A stretch of DNA of 64,000 nucleotides from Rhinopomastus cyanomelas. Its lineage: Eukaryota > Chordata > Aves > Bucerotiformes > Rhinopomastidae. Each line of letters opens with the position of its first letter. Position 1 is the first letter of the stretch. The translations under genes and the position numbers were made by a program. The stretch is taken from positions 620,001 through 684,000 of the forward strand of contig VXBP01000410.1 of NCBI GenBank assembly GCA_013400115.1. Reading direction: 5' to 3'. The notes below the pieces were generated by a model. The model was given only the letters and a program-made list of their open reading frames with translations, was not told the DNA's origin and ran no database searches. Positions 36,021 to 49,600 of this stretch are shown in pieces.

Positions 36021-39000
36021 CGTGTGTAAATTTAGTTGTAGGTAGTACATTGCCTCCACATTGGCAATTCATCTTCTACTGCTGACATTTCATAAATCCA
36101 TCGCTGGGCAGTTGCACCTGGTAGCCAAAGTTACTGTCTTGCGGACCTCCTGTAGAAGTAGCTCTTGTTGTCTTGTTCTGGTAAAAAAGGTCATTTTCAA
36201 GACAGGAGCAGGTATCGGATATAGAAGCTGGCAAGAAGTAAATGTCCATGTTTCCTGGTGCTAAACCTGCAGGGTTTTTTTCCTCATTTAACTGTAGCAG
36301 CTTCCACAGCAGTTTTCTCTGAATCATTTGATCCCTGCTGTCAGATATCGTCATGAATATTAATTGCACTAAATGTTTCTGACAAAACTGAGTGTAATCT
36401 GGTGTTTTTTCATTTTCATGTATTGAATTCTGCAGCCAGCCTCACTACGATGAACGCTCCCTTATGTTTAATTGTTAGATGCTGAAAGTCATCAGCCTGA
36501 ACTCCGTGTTGGAGGCCACGGTAGGAATTGGAGGGTGGTTTTACATCAAGTCTGGGAATGTATTTCTGTATCTCGGGCCCTTTTGGTTCAAGTGTAATCA
36601 AAATGTGTGTGCAAAGCTTTCATGAGTCTAAGCAGCTAGACTTGACAGATACCCAGTGAAAACTATAGGAAGCGTGGCTGGATGCTGGAAATGCCTTTGT
36701 GCACAGACAGACCCTTACCCACAAATGTCTGTGCTACATCTGGGTCTTGTGGGCTCTGAGTGCACAGAGGTGGGGAGACAAACCACCGCTACAAGAAGAC
36801 ACAGCTAGTCGAAAGGTACCTGTTCCTCTCCCCACAGATTTAATGCATCTTGTTAAACGTGGAGGGAGTGGGGTAAAGCAGGGAGTATCCCTGTAGGAAA
36901 TGAACGTGGTGTGTTAAAATAGACTGCTTTTGAGTTGAAGGAGGGTAACATGATTTCCAGTTTCTTTTTTTTCTTTTTGTGTCTGTGTTTCCTGAATCCT
37001 TCCATGTGATTTTGATGGCAAAGAAAAATGCTTTGAAATTCTGAGAGTAAACTCTTGTATCACTGGCTGAGTTGTCTGGCTGACTGCATAACTGTTGTTT
37101 AGGCCACTGAAGATTGCCCTGGAGATTTCCTAAATACATCAGCTTGTCTTACACTAATGCATTTGCAGTGCTCTCAGTGTATCTACATGACAGCAAACAC
37201 AGGCTGGAAAAATCTAGCCCAGCCTGGCTTCACATGTTTTCACCTTTGTTTGAAGTGTGACATCCTTAACCAGAGGGATTTCGTTAGAGTCCTCTGTGGC
37301 TGCCTAAAACCAACTTCATTATGCTTACTTATCATACACATGAAAGTGATGTGTATTTATGTTAAGATGCTCAGCAAAAGCACGCAGCAGTACTGTCACT
37401 GTGAGAGAAATGTGGGAAAACCTGTCATTTACCCAAATCTGGAGTGAGATCCAACTCCCTGCAAATCATAGTGACTGGAATTGCAGCCAGCAGAAAGCCA
37501 TTAATTAAAGCACCCTTCTGAAATCCACAGTTGATTGCAGTGTGTTTTTTAATGTATGTGCTGATTGGGACCGATGCAGATTTTGTGACGCTTGCTGTAA
37601 AGCAGAGAATTAAAGCATTCTGAATGGCTTTGTTTAAATGTCAGCTTGACCACAAACCAACTTGCTTTATGCCTATCATACAGAATAAATGTAATTTGCT
37701 TCCCTGCTGAGTTCCTCCATTTGCACTGGAGGATGATCAGTTCATTGTAGTTTGATACGTCTTTATGTGTTAATAAGAAAGAAGATTAGAAGAAAATCTT
37801 AACCGTACCTTAGAAATCCCAAACTCTCCCTCATGCAAAATGTCTGTGGGCCCTCAACTATGTTTGCAGTTTAATCCAATTGCTTATTAATGAGGGCACT
37901 GCACATTAGGGAAGTCACCACTGAGGCTGCACACGCTGCTGTGCCGTGGGCTGTAGAGGTGTGATCGTATCTGATGTACTTGCTGATAATTGTCCTCGTG
38001 TTCAATCCTGTGTATTCACTACATGCTGAGGAGGCGGGTAGTCGTGCCCTGCAACAGGAGTCACACAACCTTTGGAGGTTTTCTGCAAAGTCAGGGCTCC
38101 ACATATCTTGGTGTCGGCAATAGACCTTCATCAAGTGGGAGGTTTGACTAGAGATGTCCAGAACTTCTTTCCAATGCTGATGTTTCTTCATGGGATATTA
38201 TCTCCTGTGTAGGAGTGATGCTTCACTGAACTTTTTTCTTGTATGAAATATTTCCCTGTTTTGATGCAAATCTATGGAAGGAAGGTTTTCATACTTCTGT
38301 GTATTAGTAGAATCCTCTTTTATTTAAAGATTCTGTCACAAAGTATTTAGTCCCACTGAATAGTGTGTTAAGAATCCAGTGAAGTTCAGGTGTAAAAGCT
38401 GGGCTGGAATTTTATTTAAATTCTCTTCAGACCGAAGAATTAATCTTTTCCCATAAAAAGTTACAAGATAAGAGAGGTTTGTCTGGGTGTCATGTGGTTT
38501 CTCGTTTGGTTTTTTGGAGTTTTTTGTAACTCACACAAACTAATTAATCCAAAGGAAGAATAACTGTCAGTCTGACAAAGGAAATTATCCACAGATGATG
38601 TATCTAACGAGTCCATGAGCAGAGTCACAATGGGCTAATAATGGTAAGATGTGAGCACCCAGCCAAAGGGCAGAGTGAGCTGTGCTCTTTTGTGGCTGCA
38701 GACTGTGTGCAAAGATGGATTGTCTTCTGCAGATTATATTTTAATCACAGGATACCTGAACACGTCTCTTACTTTGAACCTAATGATTTCATGTCTTTTC
38801 AACAAGTGCTAGTGATTCAGAAAATTTAATGAACAAGAAACAGTGTACTTCTACAGACGTTATTTCTAGTGTGACTTCAGCATGGGCAGACCAGTGGTAA
38901 CATCCTCTGCCACCTTTGCACAGTCCATCTGGATGATTCCAGAGTTTCTAGTTTCAGAAGCACTGATCTTAGCCATCTGTAGCAGACGTATTTTTCCTGC

Positions 39001-39041
39001 ACTGCCTTCTTTTTTGCTAGATCTTGCGATTACTAAATCAT

Positions 39042-39061
39042 TAAAATCTTACAAGATTTTA
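39042..39061. repeat. Near-perfect palindrome, 9-bp arms
   Basis: TAAAATCTT and AAGATTTTA flank a central AC. TTACTAAATC occurs just before and again just after it. AT-rich low complexity is the likely explanation. Confidence 0.6.
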
Positions 39062-42000
39062 CTAAATCTTATAATCCAAGTTAATGTTGTTTCTAGATGT
39101 AATGGTTATTAATTTCTGAAACGTAGGAACCCTCTTTTATAACACACCTGCTCTTTACGGGGTGGACGGGGCTACGTTAGCAGTAGGGTGGAGGTACGAA
39201 GGTGTACTTGGGTACCCCTGTCACTAGGGTTTGAGTGATTGTCAGAAAGGAAGGCAGACTAGAGGAGAATATGGGCAATAGTTATCGATGCAACACAGAA
39301 TGGTTATGCCATCCACACAGACTAATTTCTGGTTCAGGTAGAGGCTTCTGTTCAAAGTATATTGCCTCCAGCTTGTTGAAAGCACTATTATTAGGCCCAT
39401 CCAGCTAAGCCTCTTAAACATGCTGTTCAGACTCTGTTAATATGGGCAGGAGATTAAGATTTATTGTGTAGTCTTCATAGAAGCAATGAAAACATGTTTC
39501 ATCTAAAATACAAATGTGGGAAGAAGGATTTTGCATAAACTAATTCAGCCTTCATCGGGTTTTAGAATTTTTTCTTACCTTTCATTCTATGAAACGAACA
39601 CTTTATCTTTATTTCTCCTTTTTTGTGTGTTAATATCCACACTGGATTTCTTTTGAATTACTGTTGGATACAAAGAAATTGAAGAAAAGGGAGTGAAATG
39701 TAAAACTAGTATTTCCTTGCCAAAAAGAAGAAGCAAGACAAAGAGAAAATTTGAGATGAGACCTATTAGCTTCCCTACATCAAAGGGAGTGAGTAGGATG
39801 TTCTAACCACATCATCTCACAGCTAACACTTAACTGTCAATTATATAAATACAACTATTTGAAAAGCAAACTGCAGCTTTCACTTTGTAGTATTACAAAG
39901 GTAAAGGTGCAAGATACCCTTCCAGCTGTTCCTGTTATTGTCAGAAAAATCAGATGCTAATCATCATTAGTGTGAAATCTCACTTTAAATACAGCATGCA
40001 CGTTAGCACCAAATGATACAGCCTGTGTTGCCCACTAAACCCCAAGAATTTAAGCTTCACTGCTTTATAGTGCAAATAGATCTACTATATTATAGAATTT
40101 GCTTCGTATCAGTCAGCTGATAAGAAGAAACCTACCCCAAGCCCCATGTTTAATGGGCCAAGCAGCAAATTAAGAAGTTAATGACTCCAGATCACTTAAA
40201 TTGCACATAATTGGAGGTAATACTACTGGGCTTCAGTGTTCTCAATCACTGTTTCAACTTTTTGGTACCGTGGCAGGTTTGCTTGCTTTAAATAGTAGTC
40301 TGTGCTTCATTTCATTTTGGCAGTGCAGAGGAAAAGAGATGAACTGTCCGTACTGCAGAGCTTGGAATACGCAGTCAAACGCCGAGCCATGTGTCCCTGA
40401 TTTGGCTTCTCTTTTCCTTCTTGAGTTTGATACTCAAACTCTTTTCCCCTTGAAAACGGTGTTCCTCTACGTGGATACCAAAGAAACTCTTTTAATGGTA
40501 GATTCCTACCAGCTTTAAAAAAAGTGTAGACTCCTGCAGATTTTAAATAAATAAGACAGTTAAATAAATTACTTCCGTTGCATTTTCATTCATTAACACA
40601 GACAGAGTTTCTTCTCCTGGAAGAGCCGTGGCGATACTGAGTTACTGAGGTCACTTCGTCCTCTTTGTCCTCCGTGCTGAAGGAGCACAAGGGGTCCTTC
40701 CATGCAGTTTAGCAGCACTTAGGCACCCTTGAAAATCTCTCTGGGTTTGCCTGTCTTCTTTCAACGGGCAGGCTGTCCTCTGTGTAAGGCAGGAGAGTGG
40801 TTGTACACCTTGAAAGAGAACCAGCCTTCCTTCTGCAGAGGCAAAGCACATCTATTTTTAAATTTAACTATGTACATTTATTTCAGCTGCATGAGTTCAT
40901 ATTTAATGAAAGGTTTATTGTACTACCAGCTCATTACGTTCTGATTTTATCATAAGTGATGACTAAGGCAATGAAAGGCGACTAAATTAAATGTAAACTT
41001 TTGTTGGTTATTATGTCGATGGGAATTTTTTCTTCAGTGGCTGAGGACCGTGCTAATAAAATGATATGCAGCGTAGATAAAAGGGTGCAGCGCGCAGCAG
41101 AGTGGGACTGACTGTGATTCCAGTGTAGTCACGCTCACCAGCTCCCTCAGCGTCACATCAGATTATCATGTTGTTTTGGGATGTCATGTTTGCTAAATCT
41201 GATGGGCAACAGCACTGCCTTGTGATGAAGTCATAAGGAGGTTTAGGTATGTGGATAAATGAGACTGTGCTCTAAATACATACCTTGGTGGGGAATAGTT
41301 TCATATTTACAAAGCTTGTTCTAAATTGAGGTGAAGTGCAGGCTCACAGGTTTCCTCCTTTTCGCTTTTGCATGATGCAGAGATGGTTGGAGTGAGCATC
41401 ACACTCTGACACCCCCACCCACCCCAGCTTCTCCAAAAGAGAATTAAAACATACCGGTTTTTTTCCTAGCTGGAAGCAAGTATGAAAGTTTAAAATGCAG
41501 TTTGCTTCTAAATGCAAGGGGAAAGAAAAGGACAGCAACCAAACAGATCAAAAAAGAGACTGTTGTGAAAAGATTCACTGATACAGGTGGCAAAACTGGA
41601 CTGATTTTTGTCTGCTAGAACTGCCTCTAATGCCTGATAACAGGCAGCTTGTAACATTGAGAGCAAAACATTTGTAAGTTACGTGACTGTTAAGGTATGA
41701 ATCGTGTGATTTGTTTAACAGACTCTGGCTTCTCAACGCCCAGTCTTTTGTCTTGGAAGTCATATTTTCATTTCTGAGTAGTTTTTAACTCCTGGACACT
41801 TTCATCTTTTGTTTACTTACAAGGGGAGTTCATCTTGCCTTCTCTCTTTTTTCGGGCGGTTGTTACATGGATTCCTGGTTCCACTAGTTGTTCCACTGAA
41901 TGATTTCGAGTGGGCAGGTTTTCCCCTAGCTCTGTTATTGATACAGAACTTTCAGAACTATTAATGTAAAAATATTTGCAGTCACAGATGATCTTGTTCC

Positions 42001-45000
42001 ATCAGTAAGCGCTTTTACCTCCGGTCAAATTTACTGAGCAGGATGGTGGTTGCAGCTAGTTGGTAGCAAGTGCTAATAGCCATAGTAAATTACCATGTTA
42101 GTTATAATAGGTAAATAACTTTGCAAAGCACATAACTCACTAAAAGAGGCTACTAGCATGAGTCTGCTTCATTAACCTAGTTAACTTTGTTAAATACACG
42201 TTAGTAAATGGATATTTAGTCTTTGTACTTCTGGTAGACTTTCCTGATTGGGTAAACCAGCTCATAGGGTGGATCGTCTCTGCAGCAATGAGGTGAAGAA
42301 ATATCTGGATGTATTACTAGATTTCAGAATCATTATAGTCCACCACTGAGATAAACCTTAAAGGCAAATGCCAGGCCTCACAACAGTCTTCTAATACCAG
42401 TTGAGGAATGGTATGTTCCTCATATAAGACACAACTGTGTCCTCATCTAGCAGTCATTCGTTTCCAAACCACACTAACTGAAACCAGTATGGACGTGGAG
42501 CGGTGAGGCAAAAAATTGGTTTTGAGTTAAAACTAGAGGAGCATAGCTTTTTTATTTTGTCCAAATCAAACTAGAATGGAATGCTTCGTAGCTGTGTGCA
42601 CTTCAGAGATGTGAACACCACGAAGGAAGAAGGTTCTTCTGTTTGAAAGACAGAGCTGGCCTAAGAATTGGCTACAAGTCAGTCATGAAGATGTTTAGAC
42701 AGGAAGTAACAACATGCTGTTTATCCTTCAAATGCTTCTGGCCATATACATCTGTTCAGTTATTCAACCTTTGTCAGTCTGATTTTGATCCTGAAATTTG
42801 TAAGTTACTGAGTTACGCTTCCCTGTGTATAGTGTTTCCTGGTGCTCCAGCTCTTTTCCTTCTGAGAGAAAAAAAGTACCCACTTTGACTGATGTGTGAG
42901 ACATTGTGCTGGTTGGTCAGAATTTGAATGTATGTTGACAGACCTGCACTTTCCCCTTTACCATGTTATTCATCCCACAAGATGATCTAGTTGTGTGGCC
43001 CAAACACTGTTTCTGTCAGTCTCACATACTGGCAATGCTGAATAGGGTTGATAGAAGACCTTGCAGGTGGCAGAAGGCAGCACAAGGTCATTCTGGTGTC
43101 TTCTCTTTCCTCCTACTAATAATGAAAGATGAGTGATAAATCCCTGTATCTGCTGTTGTGTCTCTGACATTCTCAAACAAATTTCTCAGAATATGTTGGT
43201 GAAAATGTGATTAGTTTAAAGCCAGTCCTGGAGTTTTATGTTTGCACCAAACCTGCCCTTTAAAGGAATTTGTTCCTTCTGGGTAGCATCTCAAACCCTG
43301 GGGAAGAGCTCCAAGAGTTCTGCAGCTTCTAGCTACTGGTTCTCATTATGATTTTCCACTGAAGGGTCTAAAATGTCCCAGTGCAAAGGTGAGGATTCAT
43401 TGAACTGCTTGGGAGTAAACCACAGGGGTAGTCTCTGGGCCAACGAAGTGGGGCAAAACAATTAGTGGTTTGAGCGGCAGATCAGTTGCGCTGCTGTGTT
43501 TGTACTTGCAGCACAGAAAAACAGATCAAAAAGACAGTTGTAAACAATTATTTCATATTCTAGGGGCTTCCCTAGTGGTGCTACTGGCAAGTTAAAGCAC
43601 AGCAAGAAAGAGTTGATGACATTAAGTCTTCTTTCAAAACCAATTTCCTACGTGTCACCAACAGTTTAGGGAGAACTAATACACGCCCCAAATTCAGTGT
43701 ATTACTGTAGGAAGGAGGAGTTCACTGTTGGAGCTTCCTTCTGTGTAAGTTCTCATAAGTTTGAGTTGTCCACAAGAAAGCTCAGTAAGCTGTTGTAAAT
43801 CCTGCAGTTTCTGGAGACCAGGGTGACACTTCTGTACTGATTCTAAGGATGCTCCTTAATCTCTCAGCTGTGATTCCTTGAGAACAGATTGCCCTGTTAA
43901 GATAATTTGTAGTTTTCCCATAAAAATCCTAAGCACCAGTGCGTTCTGCTGGCTCCGTTCTGTCCGCTGAAACAGGAACCTTTTGCTGAAAAGTGGTTTT
44001 CCTGAGCACAGACCAGATTTCTCCATAGGCCAGATGATTTTCAGACCTGTGCTGAGTGTGACGATTCCAATCCTGGGATTACACCGCAGACCTTCCAGAG
44101 TTAACATAAAGTTCTTCCGCACGTTCTGATGCCGTGTCCTGGTCATTTCTGATGTGAAGAAAGGGACAAATTATCAAAGCCAACTAAATCATTTCAACTC
44201 AAGCATCAGCATTACAAAATGCACGTGAAGAGCTCTTGACTGGGCACTGAACTTGATTAACTGGACTTCACTGAGCTCATCACACAGAGTTTATGGGGTG
44301 CTTGGACTTTCAGCCTTTTCTATCCCCAAAAAACCAGCAGATATTAACATGCAGCGTTCTGTGGCTGCTGCAGCCCTCACCTTCAACTCCTGCTAAGGAA
44401 GTTTGTAATGTCTTCTGCAAAACATCAGACAAACCAGTCTAGCTAAGCTCTTGAACGTAAGATCTCGAAGTGTGCTTGAGTTGTGGAGTTACAAGATGCT
44501 ACCTATTTCCGCGTGGCTGTAAATAGGCTCTTGCAATGTTTATTAGCATGAACCAGCCCCAAAGTGCAGCAGGAGCTGCTCTGTGCGTCCTCTTTTCTGT
44601 GTTCATAGGCTCTGGCTGTGGAATTCTTCCAGGTGTGACTCTACATGTAATGAAATGATTTAGTGGCAGTAATTTTAGAGGGAAATGACTGCTCTTAGTG
44701 GTAAATACTTCATTGTTTTGCATTTGGGCACTTCAAGTCCTTTTTCCCCATCAATTTTCAAGGAATAATTGCAGGCCTGCAAAACAGCATTTGTTTCATT
44801 CCCATTTAATCCTTTACACCGAGTGCCACAGTGAAACCAGTTTTTTGTGATGACATTGCTGAGCTGGAGCTGAACACACCACTCACTAGATTGAAGGCAG
44901 AAGGGATAATAGGCATTTGCTCAGACCGCATTCAAGAAAGTGTAATTTGAAAGACAACAAAATTGAAGCTCTAGAATTTCAGATTAATGGGACACTCAGT

Positions 45001-45284
45001 GCCTTTCAAAAGATTAATTCTGTAGTTTTCTAAATCCTGAGATCTGAGTGGGAATTAGGGCTCACACAGTGGGATCTAAAATACCTTTATAGGAGAAATT
45101 AGCTGCCGTTTGAGAAAGTTGTATTCTTGCAGCTCCATTAGAAACATCATTCTGTGTTTTACGAGCTGTAATTTGATGTATATTCTCCACAAAAATAGTA
45201 ATACAGCTCCTATAAAACCCGAGAAATTACTTTTGAGAGTTGCTATGTGGTGATTGTCCATCCTTACCAGCTCTAGTCTACCTG

Positions 45285-45310
45285 TAATTTATTGAAGTAA
45301 TTTATTGAAG
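45285..45310. repeat. 13-bp direct tandem duplication
   Basis: TAATTTATTGAAG is repeated twice without a spacer. This is a recent small duplication without visible function. Confidence 0.8.
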
Positions 45311-46407
45311 GGATGAGCAAAAATAGCCTCTAGCCCCAGCAAAGCCACTTCAAGCCTTTAGTGTTCACATCTGGTTTAAGCTTTAGCAGTCCAGGCTCCT
45401 AGGTAGTTTGCAATTGAAATTCTGACATTTTCCATTGTTACTGCTTTTTGTTGCTGCTGCTGTGCAGTTTATGACTTTCTCTCCTGCACTGTGCGGAACA
45501 GGTAGGAGCTTTTAAGCAGCACCGCAGAGGCTTGTGCTACTCAGACTTAGTAGTCTGAGTAACATGTGATTGCTGGTTTTGACCTTTAGCTTAAAATCCC
45601 AAAATAAGTATCAGTTTACAGTTGCTTGAGTTTGTGGCTGCTTTCGGAGCCCATCTTTCTAAGCCACGGGGTTCTCTCCAAATTAAGGACATATTTTTTT
45701 CCCCTTAACTTGTCCCACGAATCCTGACCTTGCATTTTGGTCTCTCGGAACAGCTCTTACGGCTGATGGCCTTCCCTTGATGTCCTTGGGAATAATTTTT
45801 TCTATCATCTTTACATTCATTTCTTATTTAAATTCTTACATTCTTGATTTGCCAGCTACCTACTATTCCGCTGAGATATTGCTCAGCTCTGTGATTAGAA
45901 TCCCATAAGAAGTTTCACAAAACAGCCCAAGGAACTGTGCAGCCAAGAGCTGATGTTGCCAGGCAGTCTTCAGCTGCCATCAAGAACAGTTCTGTACCAC
46001 ATGCAGCTAATCAGAGAAAAATTGGATTTAACTGCCAGCTCCTTGTGCATGATTCCCTGGGTATTAGTCAAGAGTTCACACCAGCTACAACTAGCAGTGT
46101 AACTCATGTTATCTGATGGTCTTAGTCTTTTCCTCATGTAGTGCTTAAGTTTTCTCCTGGTATTTTTCTGTTTAAATTGTTGATATTACTTTGAAAGAGC
46201 TGGTGCAACATGAAAAAGAAAAGGCATTTGTTATCTTGTGAATTGTGATTTTGATCATAATTTATGAAGTTTTCGTGTCTTTGAGACTTTGGAGCATGAC
46301 AGGTGTCAATATTGGCTAGTAGTGCCTATAGTGTCAGGCAATACTCTGAACTGATTGAGGAGTGAACAGTTTCTGGTGCCTGGTGCTGTGTAGTTGCCCC
46401 TCATATT

Positions 46408-46689
46408 CTCAATGTCATCTGGTGACAGGAGAAGGGGCAGTGGGTGCAAGCTGGAACATAGGAGGTTCCATATCAATATGAGAAGGACCTTCTTCACAGT
46501 GAGGGAGCACTGGAACAGGCTGCCCAGTGGAGTTGTGGAGTCTCCTTCACTGGAGATGTTTAAGACCCGCCTGGATGTGTTCCTGTGTGACTTGGTCTAG
46601 GTGATCCTGTTGTGTCAGGGGGATTGGACTAGATGATCTTTTGAGGTCCCTTCCAACCCCTAATGGTTCTGTGATTCTATGACTCTATG
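46408..46689 (+). mobile_element. CR1-J-like LINE, 5'-truncated
   Basis: A forward-strand copy starting in CTCAATGTCATCTGG and ending with GTGATTCTATGACTCTATG. The ORF2 C-terminus is readable (46408-46600) as GCKLEHRRFHINMRR and PSLEMFKTRLDVFLCDLV up to its stop. A few codons are missing relative to other copies in the FFTVREHW region (about 46490-46510). Low decay. Confidence 0.94.
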
Positions 46690-49600
46690 AAACTTCATAG
46701 CTGATGTTTTAGGGTACCATGATCAGACCCATCACTCCTGGAAGTTTTGCTTGACACAGTGCATATTTTATTTGAGGAGGCCAGCTTGAAACTGTCATGC
46801 TTTACAAACAGTCTTTAAACGTTGGATCAAATTGGGCTGAGATAGCTTAATGACACTCCAGGTTGTAACTAAAGACTGTAATAATGACAAAACAGGAGTG
46901 CCTCACACCCACTGAATAACTCTGTCTGAGAGAACAGAAAATGAAAGTGAGTTCCATATGGTCTGTGCTCTGATGAGCAAGATAATGGGCTGGTGGAGTA
47001 ATTAAACGTGAGAAGATGTGTGGAGGGTGCATTTGTGAAACAGATGAAAAATTAGCAATGCTTTTGCAACAACTTGGACAAGAAAAGGGTGGGCTTATTG
47101 CCCGTTGGAGTAAGCTGACACATTTTCAGCAGTTTCTGAACGGGAATAATAGAAATGTCGTTAGTTACCGGTGAGCAGAAATCTGGCCTTTGCCGTCTCT
47201 GTAGGTGAGGCAGTGAGAGTCATTACAGCTTCTAATTCTGAAGTAATCTGCCATGTATCTCTCAAAAAGCTTTAAAAATAAGTGTGATAAATGCTTTCTA
47301 CCAAATCAAACAAATTAGGCAGTTTGCTGTTCTGTATGTGCACAGGCACCACAAATGTGCTGAGACTGCCTGGTGTTTACATTCCTTTTGAAATGGCATC
47401 ACGGAAAATAAATTGGCTCTAGCAAACAACAGTTAGGCTGGAGGAGAGACTCTTACAGCCATTTTTATGACTGAAATTACAGCTTTTCCTGGGTACAGAG
47501 TTGCAAAGTGCCACTGGAGTCTTGTCATTGGTTGCTTATAAAAATCACTCACAAAGTTTAAAGGGTGGAAAGAACCAACTGGTAAAGAATTATGTAATAT
47601 ATCATTAAAGTGCATAAAAACTGCAAGGTGTGCTGAACAACTTCTGCTTGTGCTGTCCTCAGTGGGATGCAAATATGTCTGCTGCCTCTCAAGATCAAAT
47701 TTAATATCATCTCTACTTTACCCTCTCACGCTGTGACAGGATTATAAACCATGCCCTAGTACTTTATGGCGGAGTTGGCTCTTAAGTAACAGATGCTCCA
47801 CAATGATAGCAAAGACTGCGTATTCTAAATTGTCCGACGATTAACATGTGTCTAAACTTGACAGTAATGAAACGGCACTAATTGTTGTCCCCGCAACATC
47901 TTTTGCCTAGAAACAACATACGCGAGCAGAAAGGAGCCCGCGCAGAGTTTGGTGAATTGCAGTCAGTTTTACTAGAGAACATGACAGCGGTTGTTCCACA
48001 ACATCAACCAGCTGAAACAAGTGTATGTCTTACAGAACAGAGCGGCAAGTTTCTGCAGCTGGCAGCATCTCTTTTCATTTCTGTAGTGCTTTGTGCAGTC
48101 GTGAAGCCTGCCTCAGTCACTAGGAAATGTGCTTTTCTCGGAAACTAAAACAAATTGAAGGAAGAGCCCACTGAAGAAAATTTTGTAGTTCCTAACCCAA
48201 GCTGTATCATGGAAAGTAATTTATAGATAACAAACCATTAACCTTGAAGAGGGGAAGGTCAGCAAACTGGCAGCATTTTTATTAAGAAGCTGTGTGGGAA
48301 GAGAAGAGCAATATCTCAAGCCCATCACAAATACGTGGAATGCTATCATCATTTTACACCTCAGTAAGCAGAGTTTCTTAAAGAATTCGCTCTATGAAAT
48401 CAATCAGATTGAATTATCTGGAAGCACACCGAACACTCACTGCAGCGAAGGCGTTGGGAAGATGCTGGCATACATCCATGCAAATCTGTGTGTAAACATT
48501 TAACCAATTCAAAATAAAGCGAGGAGTGATGCTTCTCCACTGCTGATAAAAAGACTGCCAATTTCCTTTGACTACTGCTGTCTCATTGCTGGCTCTTACA
48601 GGAAAGTGACTATTTATAATGATCTGTTTATAATAACTTAATGTAGCATTTTCCTGAGTCCTGCTTCTTTCTTGTGGCTCTCAAACACTTAAATTGGATA
48701 TACCCCACTAAAGTAGAGTGTTGGCTGCTTAGCATTTTGGCATCATCTGTCAGTACTTTTTTTGCAGTAATTTTTTTGCAGGCAATACTTTTTTTTTTAC
48801 AGGCTGACTGTGTTGTTTGGGTGAGACTGTATATTTCAGCGAAATATTCCAGTGTTAATGTTCTAGCTAACCTAAACTTAGGTTAAATTAGGTAAACTGT
48901 TAAATTAGTCAAAGTTACATGAAACACAGAGACAAAACTCAATGTTTTAGTGACAACCTCCTACTTGGATGCTGTCCTTTAGGGCAATCTGAACTACTGT
49001 TAGTACTGTTTTGGAACTAACTTTGTTTTCTGGTTAGAGCTGACGGTGGAGGATTACAAATGCCTTGTCAGATACTGAGCTGTAAGAAACACAGATCTCT
49101 TCGTTTGATCTTAATACCATGTGTGGCAATTAGAATGGATTTTGAAGAAAAGAGATAAATGCAGATTGTGGTTGACAAAAAGTTCACAGAGTTTGCCCGT
49201 CGTGCAGACAGGCAGAGCACCGCACGGCAAGAATAAACGTCCTTGCAGCCTTTGGTACTTCAGTGGGGTTTCAATTTAATAGCATAAAGTGCAGCAATGC
49301 CTTAGGGACTGAAAATGAGGATGTTTGCCCACAGGAGAAGAGGAGAAGGTCCTGAGTGGCAGTGATGGATGGTAGGATCGTTGTTATTGAAACCTGAGAG
49401 TGAAAAGGGGACTTCTGGACACACTGAGTGAAGTCATATCCCCAGGGATGTGAGTCCTTGCTCTGGAGTGCAGGGTTCATTTTGCTTCCTGGAAAAGTCC
49501 AGAGTGTTTTTGGCTTACCACTAGTAATTTTTAGCACTTAACAAATTCTCTGATACTGGAGGGTCTCAGGACACTGGTAACCACCCTTGTTTTCTCTTTT

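Larger units (their letters stand above)
34564..46407. other. 11.8-kb CR1-free tract
   Basis: No repeat family or supported gene in nearly 12 kb, the longest repeat-free interval here. Points of note: an exon-like segment at 35518-35597, a CpG cluster at 35550-36020 with a 16-bp palindrome, and an AT-rich stretch at about 37490-37680 that reads like a conserved non-coding element. There is also a 20-bp near-palindrome at 39042-39061, a CpG cluster at about 41070-41155, modest CpG enrichment at 43930-44140, and a direct 13-bp duplication at 45285-45310. Frames of 60-106 codons occur throughout, with no recognisable protein. Confidence 0.5.

Noticed and set aside
42325..42360. CAGAATCATTATAGTCCACC as an old CR1 tail
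   Set aside because: Only scattered similarity; the GGAAGGGACC core is missing.
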